A stretch of 64,000 nt of DNA from Polyangiaceae bacterium. GTDB lineage: Bacteria > Myxococcota_A > Polyangia > Polyangiales > Polyangiaceae. The position numbers and the translations under genes were made by a program. The stretch covers positions 323,501 to 387,500 of the forward strand of contig JADJYE010000006.1 in NCBI GenBank assembly GCA_016719945.1, in the 5' to 3' direction. Of this stretch, positions 24,480-33,512 are shown piece by piece (the stretch's first letter is position 1; each line of letters opens with the position of its first letter). The notes beneath the pieces were generated by a model that was given only the letters and a program-made list of their open reading frames with translations, was not told the DNA's origin and made no database searches.

Positions 24480-25169
24480 TCAGCCGTCGGGCTGATCGGA
24501 GGCGCGGTAGCCGACGCCGCGCACGGTCTCGATCAGGCCCGCGTCGCCGCCCGCCTCCAAGACCTTCCTTCGCAGGGCCTTCACGTGCGAATCGATGGTG
24601 CGATCGGTGATCGCGAAGCCGTCGCCCCAGACTCGATCGATGAGCTGCGCGCGCGTGAAGACGCGCCCGGGTGCGGAGAGCAGGCAGGCGAGCAGGTCGA
24701 ACTCGACCCGCGTCAGCTCGATCGCTCGGCCCCTGACGGCGGCGCGGCGGGTCGGCTCGTCGACCGTGATCGGCGGCTCGCTGGTCGGCTCGCGCACGCT
24801 CGGGTCTCGGGCCCCGGCCCTGCGCAGCACGGCGCGGACCCGCGCGACGACCTCGCGCGGGGAGAACGGCTTGGTGACGTAGTCGTCTGCGCCGGTCTCG
24901 AGCGCGGCGACCCGATCGGACTCGTGGTCGCGGCTCGAGAGGATGATGACGGCAGGCCCGCGCGCGGCGCGCCGCGCCTCGTGGAGGATGTCGAAGCCGC
25001 TGCCGTCAGGCAGCATCAGGTCGAGCAGCACCAGCTCGGCCGAGGCGAGGATGGCGCGCGCTGCGATGAGCGTCCCCGCTTGGGAGACCTCGAAGCCATC
25101 GCGCTTGAGGGCGTACGCCAGCGACTCGCTGATGGCAGGCTCGTCTTCGACGATGAGGATTCGAGGCAA
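24480..25169 (-). CDS. OmpR/PhoB-family response regulator
   Basis: A 229-residue regulator: receiver domain with acidic pair ED (residues 8-9), phospho-acceptor Asp50 in LVLLDLMLPDG, Lys in VTKPFSPREV, followed by a winged-helix domain ending RTIDSHVKALRRKVLEAGG and TVRGVGYR. Start is TTG 25169 (no better upstream choice), 7 bp after the stop of the preceding small gene. The cognate kinase follows after 8 bp. It likely controls its own cluster, including the lytic transglycosylase-like protein (inference). Confidence 0.94.
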   Translation of the reverse strand: MPRILIVEDEPAISESLAYALKRDGFEVSQAGTLIAARAILASAELVLLDLMLPDGSGFDILHEARRAARGPAVIILSSRDHESDRVAALETGADDYVTKPFSPREVVARVRAVLRRAGARDPSVREPTSEPPITVDEPTRRAAVRGRAIELTRVEFDLLACLLSAPGRVFTRAQLIDRVWGDGFAITDRTIDSHVKALRRKVLEAGGDAGLIETVRGVGYRASDQPDG

Positions 25170-25176
25170 CGGCGAC

Positions 25177-25779
25177 CTACTGGGGGAAGATGAAGGCCTT
25201 GGTGATGTCGTGGGCGATCCGCAGGGTGAGCTCGTAGCCGTAGGCCGTCGGCGGGACCCCCTCGTGGTGGATGACGAAGCCCCCCTGTCGGATCTCCAAA
25301 TGACCCCGGAAGTTGCGGTCGCAGAGCAGGCGCCGAAGCTTCGGCGGGAAGGCGGCTCGCGCGTCGTCGGCCGAGCGCGCGAAGGTCGTCATGCTCGCGT
25401 CCCACTCGGGGTCGTCGAGCTTCACCTGTGGGGGAGGCGGCGACTCGAGGAACGCGACGCGCGTGAGGAACGGCTCGCCCACGCGCATCGCCGCGCGGCG
25501 CGTCGGGCCCGCGACCTGCGCGAATCCGACGACGGCGCGGTCGACCGGCTCGAGCCCCTCGCCGGCCGTCCACGGCTCGGCGATGACGAAGATGCCGTAC
25601 GGCGTTCGCTCGGTGCACGAGTTCACCCAATACTCGGGCGAGACCAGCGTGTCGTGCGGCTCCCAGTGCCGGAACCAGCGCTCGTCGGGCCGAGCTTCGT
25701 ACGAGAAGCCCCGGGCACGAGCAAAGTATTCGATCGTCTGAGAGCCCGGCGGGGTCCACCTGGAGGTCGACGCGCTCAT
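25177..25779 (-). CDS. hypothetical protein
   Basis: A 200-residue soluble protein without signal peptide or known motif. It has a Trp/Arg-rich N-terminal half (ERWFRHWEPHDTLV), a Cys in NSCTERTPYG and in LLCDRNF, and a C-terminal beta-rich segment ending FIFPQ. Its start ATG 25779 overlaps the stop of the lytic transglycosylase-like gene (ATGA), so the two are translationally coupled; the response regulator follows after 7 bp. Its place between a surface protein and its regulator suggests a role in the same pathway (inference). Confidence 0.7.
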   Translation of the reverse strand: MSASTSRWTPPGSQTIEYFARARGFSYEARPDERWFRHWEPHDTLVSPEYWVNSCTERTPYGIFVIAEPWTAGEGLEPVDRAVVGFAQVAGPTRRAAMRVGEPFLTRVAFLESPPPPQVKLDDPEWDASMTTFARSADDARAAFPPKLRRLLCDRNFRGHLEIRQGGFVIHHEGVPPTAYGYELTLRIAHDITKAFIFPQ

Positions 25780-26948
25780 GCCCGCCGCCTCCGCCGCGCG
25801 GCCCCCGCGAGCCCGAGCGCGAGTAGGGCACCCACCCCCGCGCCTCGCTTCGCGTCCACGCCCACGACGCGACACCCGCAGCCGTCGTCGTTCTCGGCGC
25901 CGTCCCCCGAGTCGCCGCCGGAGCCGCCCGCGTCGCCGCCCGCCGCCGTTGCGCCGCCCGCGGCCGGCCCTGCTCCGCCGGCGCCCGCGCCGCCCGTCCC
26001 TGGTGCGCCACCGGTGCCGGTCGCGCCTCCACCTCCGCCTCCGCCTCCGCCTTCACCGGACCCGTCGCAGACGGTCGCGTGGGTCGCGCGGGTGCCGACG
26101 CAGTCGGTCGGCGACGCGCACGCCGGCTCCGGCAGCGCCGGGGGGTTGCCCGTCGAGCCACAGTCGGCGGGGTCGGGGTAGGCGAGCGCCACGCTCGGCC
26201 AGAGATCGTTCGTCGGGTGCTCGACGCGACCGAAGACCTTCTCTTGGTACGGCGCCGCGTTGTTCACGGCCGGGTCGTAGACGCCGCGCTCCGTGTCGTA
26301 GTTGGGGTTGTTGGGGTTGTTCACGTAGGCGAGGCCGTTATACGCCCAAGTCGCGATGTACCAGTGCTCGACCGTCGAGGGCTGGTTGTCTCCAACGCAC
26401 TGGGTCGCCGCCCACTTCCCAGCCAGGATGCGCGTCCCGGTCGCGAGGTTGTAGGTGGGGTCCGCCGCGACCCGCTCGCGATCGAAGCTCGGCGTCTCCC
26501 CCACGTGCATGCCGCTCGTTACCTGGCCGATGCCGTAGCCGCAGTCGAACGAGATGATCGTGCGCGACGGGCCGCCCTCTTGATCGGCCGGCGTCGTCGG
26601 GACACAGAACTGGCGCCAGCCCGACTCCACCATCGCGATGGCTTTGAGGATCTCGCAAGGGAAGCGCGCGGGGACGTCGTGCAGCGGCTCCGGCATCCCG
26701 CAGCCCTGGCCGATGTCCGGGACGCTCGGCCCCGCGTCGCCCCACGCCGCCGGGCCCTGCGCCACCAGATCGAAGATCTCGGACCACCCCGCGGGGGTGG
26801 GGTTGTCGCCTTGCGCGGCCTCGACGCCGCAGTCGTTGTCGTTGTTGACGCTCGAGGCCGTGTACGACGGACAGAACTGGGCGCTCACGGGCGCGGCCTT
26901 CAGCAGCGCCGCGAGCACCAGCGCGCCGCCCAGAACCGAGCGGCTCAC
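25776..26948 (-). CDS. lytic transglycosylase-like exported protein with MYXO-CTERM sorting tail
   Basis: A 390-residue protein: signal peptide (GALVLAALLKAAPVSA), then ~220 residues with an SLT-like core (IAMVESGWRQF with the candidate catalytic Glu, FDCGYGIGQVTSGMH, TGTRILAGKW, WYIATWAYNGLAY), i.e. the E-S-x-x / GxGIGQ / AYN pattern of family 1 lytic transglycosylases. A Gly-rich linker follows, then a Cys-Gly-Cys motif (DDGCGCRVV), a hydrophobic helix (GVGALLALGLAGAA) and RRRRRA, a classic MYXO-CTERM tail recognised by a dedicated sorting protease. It should act on peptidoglycan at the cell surface. GTG start overlaps the preceding gene by 4 bp. Confidence 0.87.
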   Translation of the reverse strand: MSRSVLGGALVLAALLKAAPVSAQFCPSYTASSVNNDNDCGVEAAQGDNPTPAGWSEIFDLVAQGPAAWGDAGPSVPDIGQGCGMPEPLHDVPARFPCEILKAIAMVESGWRQFCVPTTPADQEGGPSRTIISFDCGYGIGQVTSGMHVGETPSFDRERVAADPTYNLATGTRILAGKWAATQCVGDNQPSTVEHWYIATWAYNGLAYVNNPNNPNYDTERGVYDPAVNNAAPYQEKVFGRVEHPTNDLWPSVALAYPDPADCGSTGNPPALPEPACASPTDCVGTRATHATVCDGSGEGGGGGGGGGATGTGGAPGTGGAGAGGAGPAAGGATAAGGDAGGSGGDSGDGAENDDGCGCRVVGVDAKRGAGVGALLALGLAGAARRRRRA

Positions 26949-28057
26949 GGGGCACCTCGCTCGATCACGCCGGCGATCGTGACGCGCGCGCCGCTTGGGC
27001 TCGGGAGCGCTCGCGAGCGAGCGCCGTCACCGCTCAGCACCACCGGCACAGCGAGCGAGCCCTCCTGGGTCGCGAGCCCCGCGAGCACGCGGTCGCCCGC
27101 GCTCCTGCCGAGGATTCGGAGCACCCCGGGCACAGGGACGCCCAGCGGCTCGGCGCCGAGGACGCGCGTGGAGCCGCGGTCGTGGAGCGCGACCGCCCCG
27201 TCCGAGAGCAGCGTGGGGACCAGGACCATCGACGGCCCCTCGTGGACCACCTCGAGCGCCCCGGACGAGACGTCGACCCGCAGCACCTGCCAGGTCTTGG
27301 GGTCTTCGGGCGCGCGATCGGTGAACACGACCGCGCGCCGCAGCTCGTCGACCGTGAAATCGCGAGCGAACGGAGCCAGCTCGGCGATCAAGCGCACGCC
27401 TCGGCCATCGAGCGCCACGCCCACGAGCGAGGCCCCAGCCTCGTCGACGACGTAGGCGATGACCTCGCCGTCGAGCTCGCCGGCGACGAAGCAGGTGAAC
27501 GCCGAGAAGGACGCGAGCGGGCGGGCTCGACCGGTGGCCGGCTCGATCGCGTCGAGGCTGAGGCCGTCGATCCGGCCTGCCGCACCCTCGAGGCCCGCCT
27601 CGCCACGAGAGACCACGATCGAGCCGTCGCTCGCGGCCAGCGGGCGGGAGGCGTGCACGACGCCGTCGATGAGCCGCTCGACGCGGCCATCCGGTCGCGC
27701 CACGAAGAGCGCCGCGGCGAAGGAGCGATCCCGCGGGGTCGAGGCGTCTGCGACGATCGCGACGCTCGGCTCGTCCCCCTCGAGCAGCGCGGCACGGACC
27801 ATCGCCCCGCGAGCGTGCTCCACGACGGCCCACGGGGCAGGGAGCTCCCGAGCGTGGGAGTCGACCCAATACAGCGCGGAGGTCGCGCCGTCGGGCGCGG
27901 TGGCGACCAGCGCCACGCTCGCCTCGAAGCCGAGCTCTGCTGACCGGGCCGCGCCAGCCGCGGGGGCGGTCTCCTCGAGGCCCGGCCCGCCGTCGTGACA
28001 GGCCATGAGGACCATGAGGGCGAGCGCGGCTCCTCGAGCGCGCGAGCTTGCGAGCAT
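26945..28057 (-). CDS. lipoprotein, beta-propeller-like, unknown function
   Basis: A 370-residue protein with lipobox LMAC (Cys near residue 20), then a long beta-rich region in repeated blocks (ALYWVDSHARELP, ALFVARPDGRVERLIDG, GSIVVSRGEAGLEG, VIAYVVDEAGASLVGVALDG, DELRRAVVFTDRAP), consistent with a TolB/WD40-like propeller. No catalytic motif is seen. It starts at ATG 28057, is the first gene of the minus-strand envelope cluster, and its stop overlaps the next gene's GTG by 4 bp. It may be a partner or scaffold of the transglycosylase-like protein; this is inference from position only. Confidence 0.75.
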   Translation of the reverse strand: MLASSRARGAALALMVLMACHDGGPGLEETAPAAGAARSAELGFEASVALVATAPDGATSALYWVDSHARELPAPWAVVEHARGAMVRAALLEGDEPSVAIVADASTPRDRSFAAALFVARPDGRVERLIDGVVHASRPLAASDGSIVVSRGEAGLEGAAGRIDGLSLDAIEPATGRARPLASFSAFTCFVAGELDGEVIAYVVDEAGASLVGVALDGRGVRLIAELAPFARDFTVDELRRAVVFTDRAPEDPKTWQVLRVDVSSGALEVVHEGPSMVLVPTLLSDGAVALHDRGSTRVLGAEPLGVPVPGVLRILGRSAGDRVLAGLATQEGSLAVPVVLSGDGARSRALPSPSGARVTIAGVIERGAP

Positions 28058-28162
28058 GGCGCATCGTACACCGGCCCGACGCCCGCGTCGCGACGAGGTC
28101 TGCCCGCCGCCGCTCCACGCCAGCCCTTCGCGGCGAGCGTGGTTTCGGTTACGAAGGGCACG

Positions 28163-29146
28163 ATGTCGACGGGCGCGACGAACGGCGAGGGTCACCCGAA
28201 GCTCCTCTACGCGGTGATCCGAGAAGATCCGCGGCTCGAGGGCGATCTGATCTACCGCGTGCAGGCGAAGCGGGTGCTGTGCGTGGCCTCCGGGGGCTGC
28301 GTCGCGCTCTCGCTCGCCAGCCGGTTCCCGCAGGTGGCGGTGACCGCGTTCGACACCAACGCCGCCCAGCTCGCGCACATGAAGGCCAAGGCCGAGGCGA
28401 CGCTGCGGCGCGATCTCGGCGCTCTCAACGTCGAGAACGCGGCGAGCGCCGGCCTCAACCAGTGCGGCGACTTCGAGCGCGTCTTCCGGCTGCTCCGCGC
28501 GTTCTTCGAGGAGTTCATCGCGAGCCACCACGAGCTGCTCGCGTTCTTCATCCGCGCGCGTTCGCTCCCCGAGCTCGACGCGATGGTCCGCAGATGGACG
28601 ACCTCACGCTACTGGCGCGCGGCCTTCCACGCGTGCTTCGAAGAGGTGCTCGTCGAGACCACGCTCGGCAAGCCTCCGCGCTGGGCTCAAAACGGCACGC
28701 ACCAGGGGTACTTCCAGAAGGCGTTCGAGCGAGGGTTCCGGCGCGACGCCGCCCCCGAGAACCCGTTTTTGCAGCACGTCTTCCTGGGCGGCTACAGGCG
28801 CGAGTGCGCGCCCCATTACATTCGCCACGGCGGCAGGCTCGACGTCACGCCGGTCCACGGCACGCTGCTCGAGGTCCCCGAGCTCGAGCGCTTCGACGTC
28901 GTGTCCCTCGGTAACCTCCTCGACGGCATGGAAGACGCGGAGATCGCGACCTGGGCCCGCGCTCTCAAGCAGGCGCTCGCGCCTGGCTCGGCGCTGCTCA
29001 TCCGCCAGATGAACTCGACCCAGAAGCTGCGACCGTTCTTCGAGCCAGAGTTCCGCTTCGACGACCACATCGGCCGGAGCTACGCGCTCCGCGACCGAAG
29101 CCTGCTGTACAACCGGTTCGAGGTCGGGTTCCGGACGGCCATTTGA
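28163..29146 (+). CDS. DUF3419 family protein, BtaA-like 3-amino-3-carboxypropyl transferase
   Basis: A 327-residue cytoplasmic protein of the DUF3419 family, whose characterised member BtaA transfers the aminocarboxypropyl group of S-adenosylmethionine to diacylglycerol in betaine-lipid synthesis. Visible: VLCVASGGCVALSLASR and VTAFDTNAAQLAHMKAKAEA (SAM-binding Rossmann motifs), FERVFRLLRAFFEEF, and the C-terminal SLGNLLDGMED and LLIRQMNS with FEPEFRFDD. The N-methylating partner BtaB is not seen nearby, so the product may differ. Start ATG 28163. Divergent from the beta-propeller lipoprotein; the lipoprotein/collagen-like pair follows. Confidence 0.85.
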   Translation: MSTGATNGEGHPKLLYAVIREDPRLEGDLIYRVQAKRVLCVASGGCVALSLASRFPQVAVTAFDTNAAQLAHMKAKAEATLRRDLGALNVENAASAGLNQCGDFERVFRLLRAFFEEFIASHHELLAFFIRARSLPELDAMVRRWTTSRYWRAAFHACFEEVLVETTLGKPPRWAQNGTHQGYFQKAFERGFRRDAAPENPFLQHVFLGGYRRECAPHYIRHGGRLDVTPVHGTLLEVPELERFDVVSLGNLLDGMEDAEIATWARALKQALAPGSALLIRQMNSTQKLRPFFEPEFRFDDHIGRSYALRDRSLLYNRFEVGFRTAI

Positions 29147-29200
29147 CCAAGGCGGCGGTTGCGGCCCGAGGGCGCGGCGGGCTATGATCATCCCTTCCTT

Positions 29201-29205
29201 GGAGG
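29201..29205 (+). promoter_or_regulatory. Shine-Dalgarno GGAGG selecting a TTG start
   Basis: GGAGG lies four bases before TTG 29210-29212, which is followed directly by a signal peptide; no ATG or GTG is available between it and the signal sequence. It decides the start of the lipoprotein gene. Confidence 0.65.
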
Positions 29206-29209
29206 CACC

Positions 29210-29629
29210 TTGAAGGCATTGCCGAGACGTTGGATCGGCTGGCTCGTGGCTGGGGTCGCGTGTGTGTCGTTCGCCTGCGGCGATGACGGCACCAACCCGA
29301 GCGGCGGCTCCAGTCAGGGCGGGGAGGGCGGCCAGCAGACCTCGAACGGAGGCGGCGGGCAGACCTCGACCGGCGGCACGATGAACACCGGCGGCTCGAC
29401 GACCGACGGCGGGGGCGGCGCTGGAGGTGAGGGCGGCGCCGGCGGCTCACCGCCCGCTGACCCAGGGCCTCCGGGCAACGCGCTGGTGAGCGCGGGTGAA
29501 TACGTCACGAGCCCGAACTTCAAGCTCGTCTTCACCATGGGGCAGTCGACGCAGAACCAGTCGAAGATGTCCTCTCAGAACTTTCGTCTTCAGGGTGGCT
29601 TGATCGGAGCGACGGGGAACCTTCCATGA
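29210..29629 (+). CDS. small Gly/Ser/Thr-rich lipoprotein
   Basis: A 139-residue protein: positively charged start, hydrophobic WLVAGVACVSFAC lipobox (Cys near residue 23), then ~60 residues of Gly, Ser, Thr and Asn linker, and a ~45-residue C-terminal domain beginning GNALVSAGEYVTSPNFKLV and containing GQSTQNQSKMSSQNFRLQGG, a pattern seen at the end of repeat-containing surface proteins. TTG start at 29210. Its stop overlaps the start of the collagen-like gene (ATGA), so the two proteins are probably made together and may interact at the surface (inference). Confidence 0.78.
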   Translation: MKALPRRWIGWLVAGVACVSFACGDDGTNPSGGSSQGGEGGQQTSNGGGGQTSTGGTMNTGGSTTDGGGGAGGEGGAGGSPPADPGPPGNALVSAGEYVTSPNFKLVFTMGQSTQNQSKMSSQNFRLQGGLIGATGNLP

Positions 29630-30873
29630 GCAACAAGAACATCGTCCGCGTAGGTCTCTCTCTCTCCCTCGGCCTCGTCTCGATCGGCCTCGCCCGCGAG
29701 GCGAGCGCCGCCGTCCCCGGCGTGCTGAACCACCAGGGGCGCCTGTACAACGCGTCCAACGAGCCCGTGAACGGGCCGATCGATCTCGAGTTCGCGATCT
29801 ACGACGCGCCGGACGCGCTCAGCCCCGTGTGGAGCGAGGTGCACACGGTCACCTTCGAGGACGGCTTCTACTCGGTCACCCTCGGCAACACCGACCCGCT
29901 CGAGGACATCCTCACGGGCGACGAGATGTACCTCGGCATCACTGTGGGCAGCGACCCGGAGATGACGCCGCGCTCGCCCATCGACAGCGTCCCGTATGCG
30001 CTCGTGTCGAACAACGCGGTCGGCGACATCACGCCGAACAGCATCGTCATCAACGGCACGACGATCGTCGACGAGAACGGCCTCTGGGTAGGCGACCCCT
30101 CCGGCTTGGTCGGTCCCCAAGGGCCGCAAGGTCCGACCGGTCCGACCGGTCCCACCGGCCCCACCGGTCCGACGGGAGCTGTCGGCCCGGCTGGCGCCGT
30201 TGGGCCCGCCGGTCCCATCGGGCCTGCCGGTCCGACCGGCCCCACGGGCCCCACCGGGCCGCAAGGTCTCCAGGGTGTCGCGGGCCCCGCGGGGCCTCAG
30301 GGAAATCAGGGGACGGCCGGTGCGACCGGTCCCACGGGGCCCACAGGCCCTGCGGGAACGCCCGGCGCGACCGGCCCGACCGGCCCGACCGGCCCCGCGG
30401 GAACGCCCGGCGCGACCGGCCCGACCGGTGCGACGGGCCCGACCGGGCCCACGGGGCCTGCGGGTGCTCAAGGGCCGGCGGGGGTCGTCGCCTCTGGGTT
30501 CATCGCGGGCTTTTCGAGTCAGCCCACGACCAGCCTTGCGTTCATTTCGCCGACCGTGTCGGTGACCATCACCGCAGGCCAAAAGATCCACATTTCTGGC
30601 ACGTCCGCGCTCGGCGCCGGCGCCACAGCCGCGACCTCTCTGAACCTCTACGTCTGCTATCAGAGCGGCGCCTTGACCACCGTCGGGGGCGGGATGTTTG
30701 GGCTGACCTCGCCTGCCAACCAGCGGCTCACCTATTCGGTCAACGGCATTGCGGGGGCCACGGCCGCCCTGCCTGCCGGCACCTACCTCGTCGGTGTCTG
30801 CGGCAGCTCGAGCAACGCGGCGAACTGGACCAACTACGAGTACTCGTACGTTTCCGCCATCGTCTTCAACTGA
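29626..30873 (+). CDS. exported collagen-like (Gly-X-Y repeat) protein
   Basis: A 415-residue secreted protein. Signal peptide ends at about REASA (residue 28). Residues ~30-160 form a globular domain (LNHQGRLYNASNEPVNGPID, DGFYSVTLGNTDPLED, PYALVSNNAVGD) like those found in front of bacterial collagen-like tails. Residues 163-288 are 42 uninterrupted Gly-X-Y triplets dominated by GPT, GPA and GAT, with no Lys or Asp/Glu. The C-terminal ~127 residues form a beta-rich, C1q-like head (VTITAGQKIHISGTSALG). Such proteins form triple helices and are surface or appendage components. It overlaps the upstream lipoprotein gene by 4 bp. Confidence 0.9.
   Translation: MSNKNIVRVGLSLSLGLVSIGLAREASAAVPGVLNHQGRLYNASNEPVNGPIDLEFAIYDAPDALSPVWSEVHTVTFEDGFYSVTLGNTDPLEDILTGDEMYLGITVGSDPEMTPRSPIDSVPYALVSNNAVGDITPNSIVINGTTIVDENGLWVGDPSGLVGPQGPQGPTGPTGPTGPTGPTGAVGPAGAVGPAGPIGPAGPTGPTGPTGPQGLQGVAGPAGPQGNQGTAGATGPTGPTGPAGTPGATGPTGPTGPAGTPGATGPTGATGPTGPTGPAGAQGPAGVVASGFIAGFSSQPTTSLAFISPTVSVTITAGQKIHISGTSALGAGATAATSLNLYVCYQSGALTTVGGGMFGLTSPANQRLTYSVNGIAGATAALPAGTYLVGVCGSSSNAANWTNYEYSYVSAIVFN
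30112..30489 (+). repeat. collagen-type tandem repeat (42 Gly-X-Y codon triplets)
   Basis: A 378-bp run of 9-bp units encoding Gly-X-Y, inside the collagen-like gene. The commonest unit encodes GPT; a longer sub-repeat encoding GPAGTPGATGPTG occurs twice in tandem near 30348-30435, a likely site for length variation by slippage or recombination. Confidence 0.9.
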
Positions 30874-30903
30874 GCGGCCAAACGCTCCGAGGCGTCGAGC
30901 GCC

Positions 30904-31455
30904 GTGCAGAAGGAGTACGTGCTCGCGGGAGCGATCGTCATCGGCTCGGGCCTCATCGCGCTCGGCCTCTACGCGGGGCTGAGCGCGAGTGGACCGGGGC
31001 CGAGTGGGACCGCTCCGCCCGCGCTGGCCCCGCCGCCATCTTCGGCGCTGCTCCCCCCGCCGTTGCCCGCCACGGGCGTACCGCCTGCCGCGGTGGAGGT
31101 CTCCGCTGCGCCCTCGGCCGGCGGCGTCTCGGCGACCAGCAGCGTGCGACCTCCAGGGTCCGTCGAGGCCGTGAAGCAAGAGGTCGTCAAGCTCCTCGCC
31201 GAGCAGAAGAAGGCGCTGTTCGTCCCCAAGTGTTGGCAGCCCGCCCTCGCCAAACAAGCGGAGCCGAAGACCTCACGCTTCCTCTTCTCCTTGAGCTTCG
31301 ACGCGGCGGGGGTCGAGCGCGTCCGAGGGATCTCGGAGATCCGCGGAGAGTCGCGGGTCGACGTGGCGCGCTGTCTGAGGGAGCAGCCCGGAGGTCTGAA
31401 GATCACGCCGACGGGTGCCTCGGTCTCACTCGAGCTGTTCCTCGACTTCCCGTGA
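30904..31455 (+). CDS. membrane-anchored hypothetical protein
   Basis: A 183-residue protein with one N-terminal membrane segment (VLAGAIVIGSGLIALGLYAG), a ~60-residue Pro/Ala/Ser-rich periplasmic linker, and a C-terminal domain of ~85 residues (LFVPKCWQPAL...FLFSLSFDAAGVERVRG...DVARCLREQPGGLKI), whose two Cys could form a disulphide. The end resembles the AgmX/TonB-like C-terminal domain found in Myxococcota, but identification is tentative. Start is GTG 30904. It follows the collagen-like gene by 30 bp on the same strand. Confidence 0.72.
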   Translation: MQKEYVLAGAIVIGSGLIALGLYAGLSASGPGPSGTAPPALAPPPSSALLPPPLPATGVPPAAVEVSAAPSAGGVSATSSVRPPGSVEAVKQEVVKLLAEQKKALFVPKCWQPALAKQAEPKTSRFLFSLSFDAAGVERVRGISEIRGESRVDVARCLREQPGGLKITPTGASVSLELFLDFP

Positions 31456-31461
31456 GCTCGC

Positions 31462-31993
31462 TCACGGCCCGGCGCGGCGCTCGAGCAGGGCCTTCAGCCG
31501 CGGCACGATGAAGGCGACCGCGCCGTCACCCTTGATCGCGCCCTCGTGGCGCCGGTCACCGCAGCGTCCGTCCTCCGTCGGCACCGCGAACAGCGGCACG
31601 AGCTTGGAGCTGCAGCCCACGTCGCCCTCCGCGAGCGCCGCCTCGTGCTCGTCGTAGTCGAGCTCGAGGAAGCGCACGTTCGCCAGATCCTTGTCGAGCT
31701 TCCCCCGCGACGACAGCGTCGTGGAAGGCCTTGCAGGGCTCGCACCACGTCGCCCCGACGTAGACGATCGTACGGCGACCCTCGGTCGAGGCCCGCTGGA
31801 GCTCGCTCGCGACCCACACACGTCCGCTCACCATGTCCTTCGGGGGCCTCACGAGCTCGGGCTTCGCCGGTGCGGCCGCGGGGGTCGGCGCGCTGCTTGC
31901 CGGCTCCCGGGTGGGCTCCGGCGCGGCTTCGCAAGCGGCCAGCGCAAGCAAGCTTAGGGCGAGGGCAGGGGCGGCGCGGCTCAGCTCTGGCAC
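31462..31993 (-). pseudogene. thioredoxin-like lipoprotein, broken by a one-base frameshift
   Basis: From GTG 31993 the protein has a lipobox (LLALAAC), a Pro/Ala linker and a thioredoxin-fold start with GATWCEPCKAFHDAVVAG (active-site CxxC in WCEPC). The frame then runs out, while the continuation KLDKDLANVRFLELDYDEHE ... LVPLFAVPTEDGR ... LKALLERRAGP is in the next frame. Removing one G from the run of five (C run 31702-31706 on the plus strand) restores a 176-residue protein with VVAGKLDKDL at the joint. Disulphide reductase/isomerase activity in the periplasm would be expected. An assembly indel is a strong alternative to true loss. Confidence 0.82.
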
Positions 31994-32031
31994 GGGCGAA
32001 GTTTACCTCACTTGATGGTAAGCTTCCGCGC

Positions 32032-33495
<1,464 letters not shown>

Positions 33496-33512
33496 GGCGG
33501 AGGGGGGCGAGG

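Noticed and set aside
30112..30489. Tandem 9-bp repeats taken as a possible CRISPR or minisatellite
   Set aside because: They are in frame, encode Gly-X-Y without spacers and lie inside an exported protein gene.
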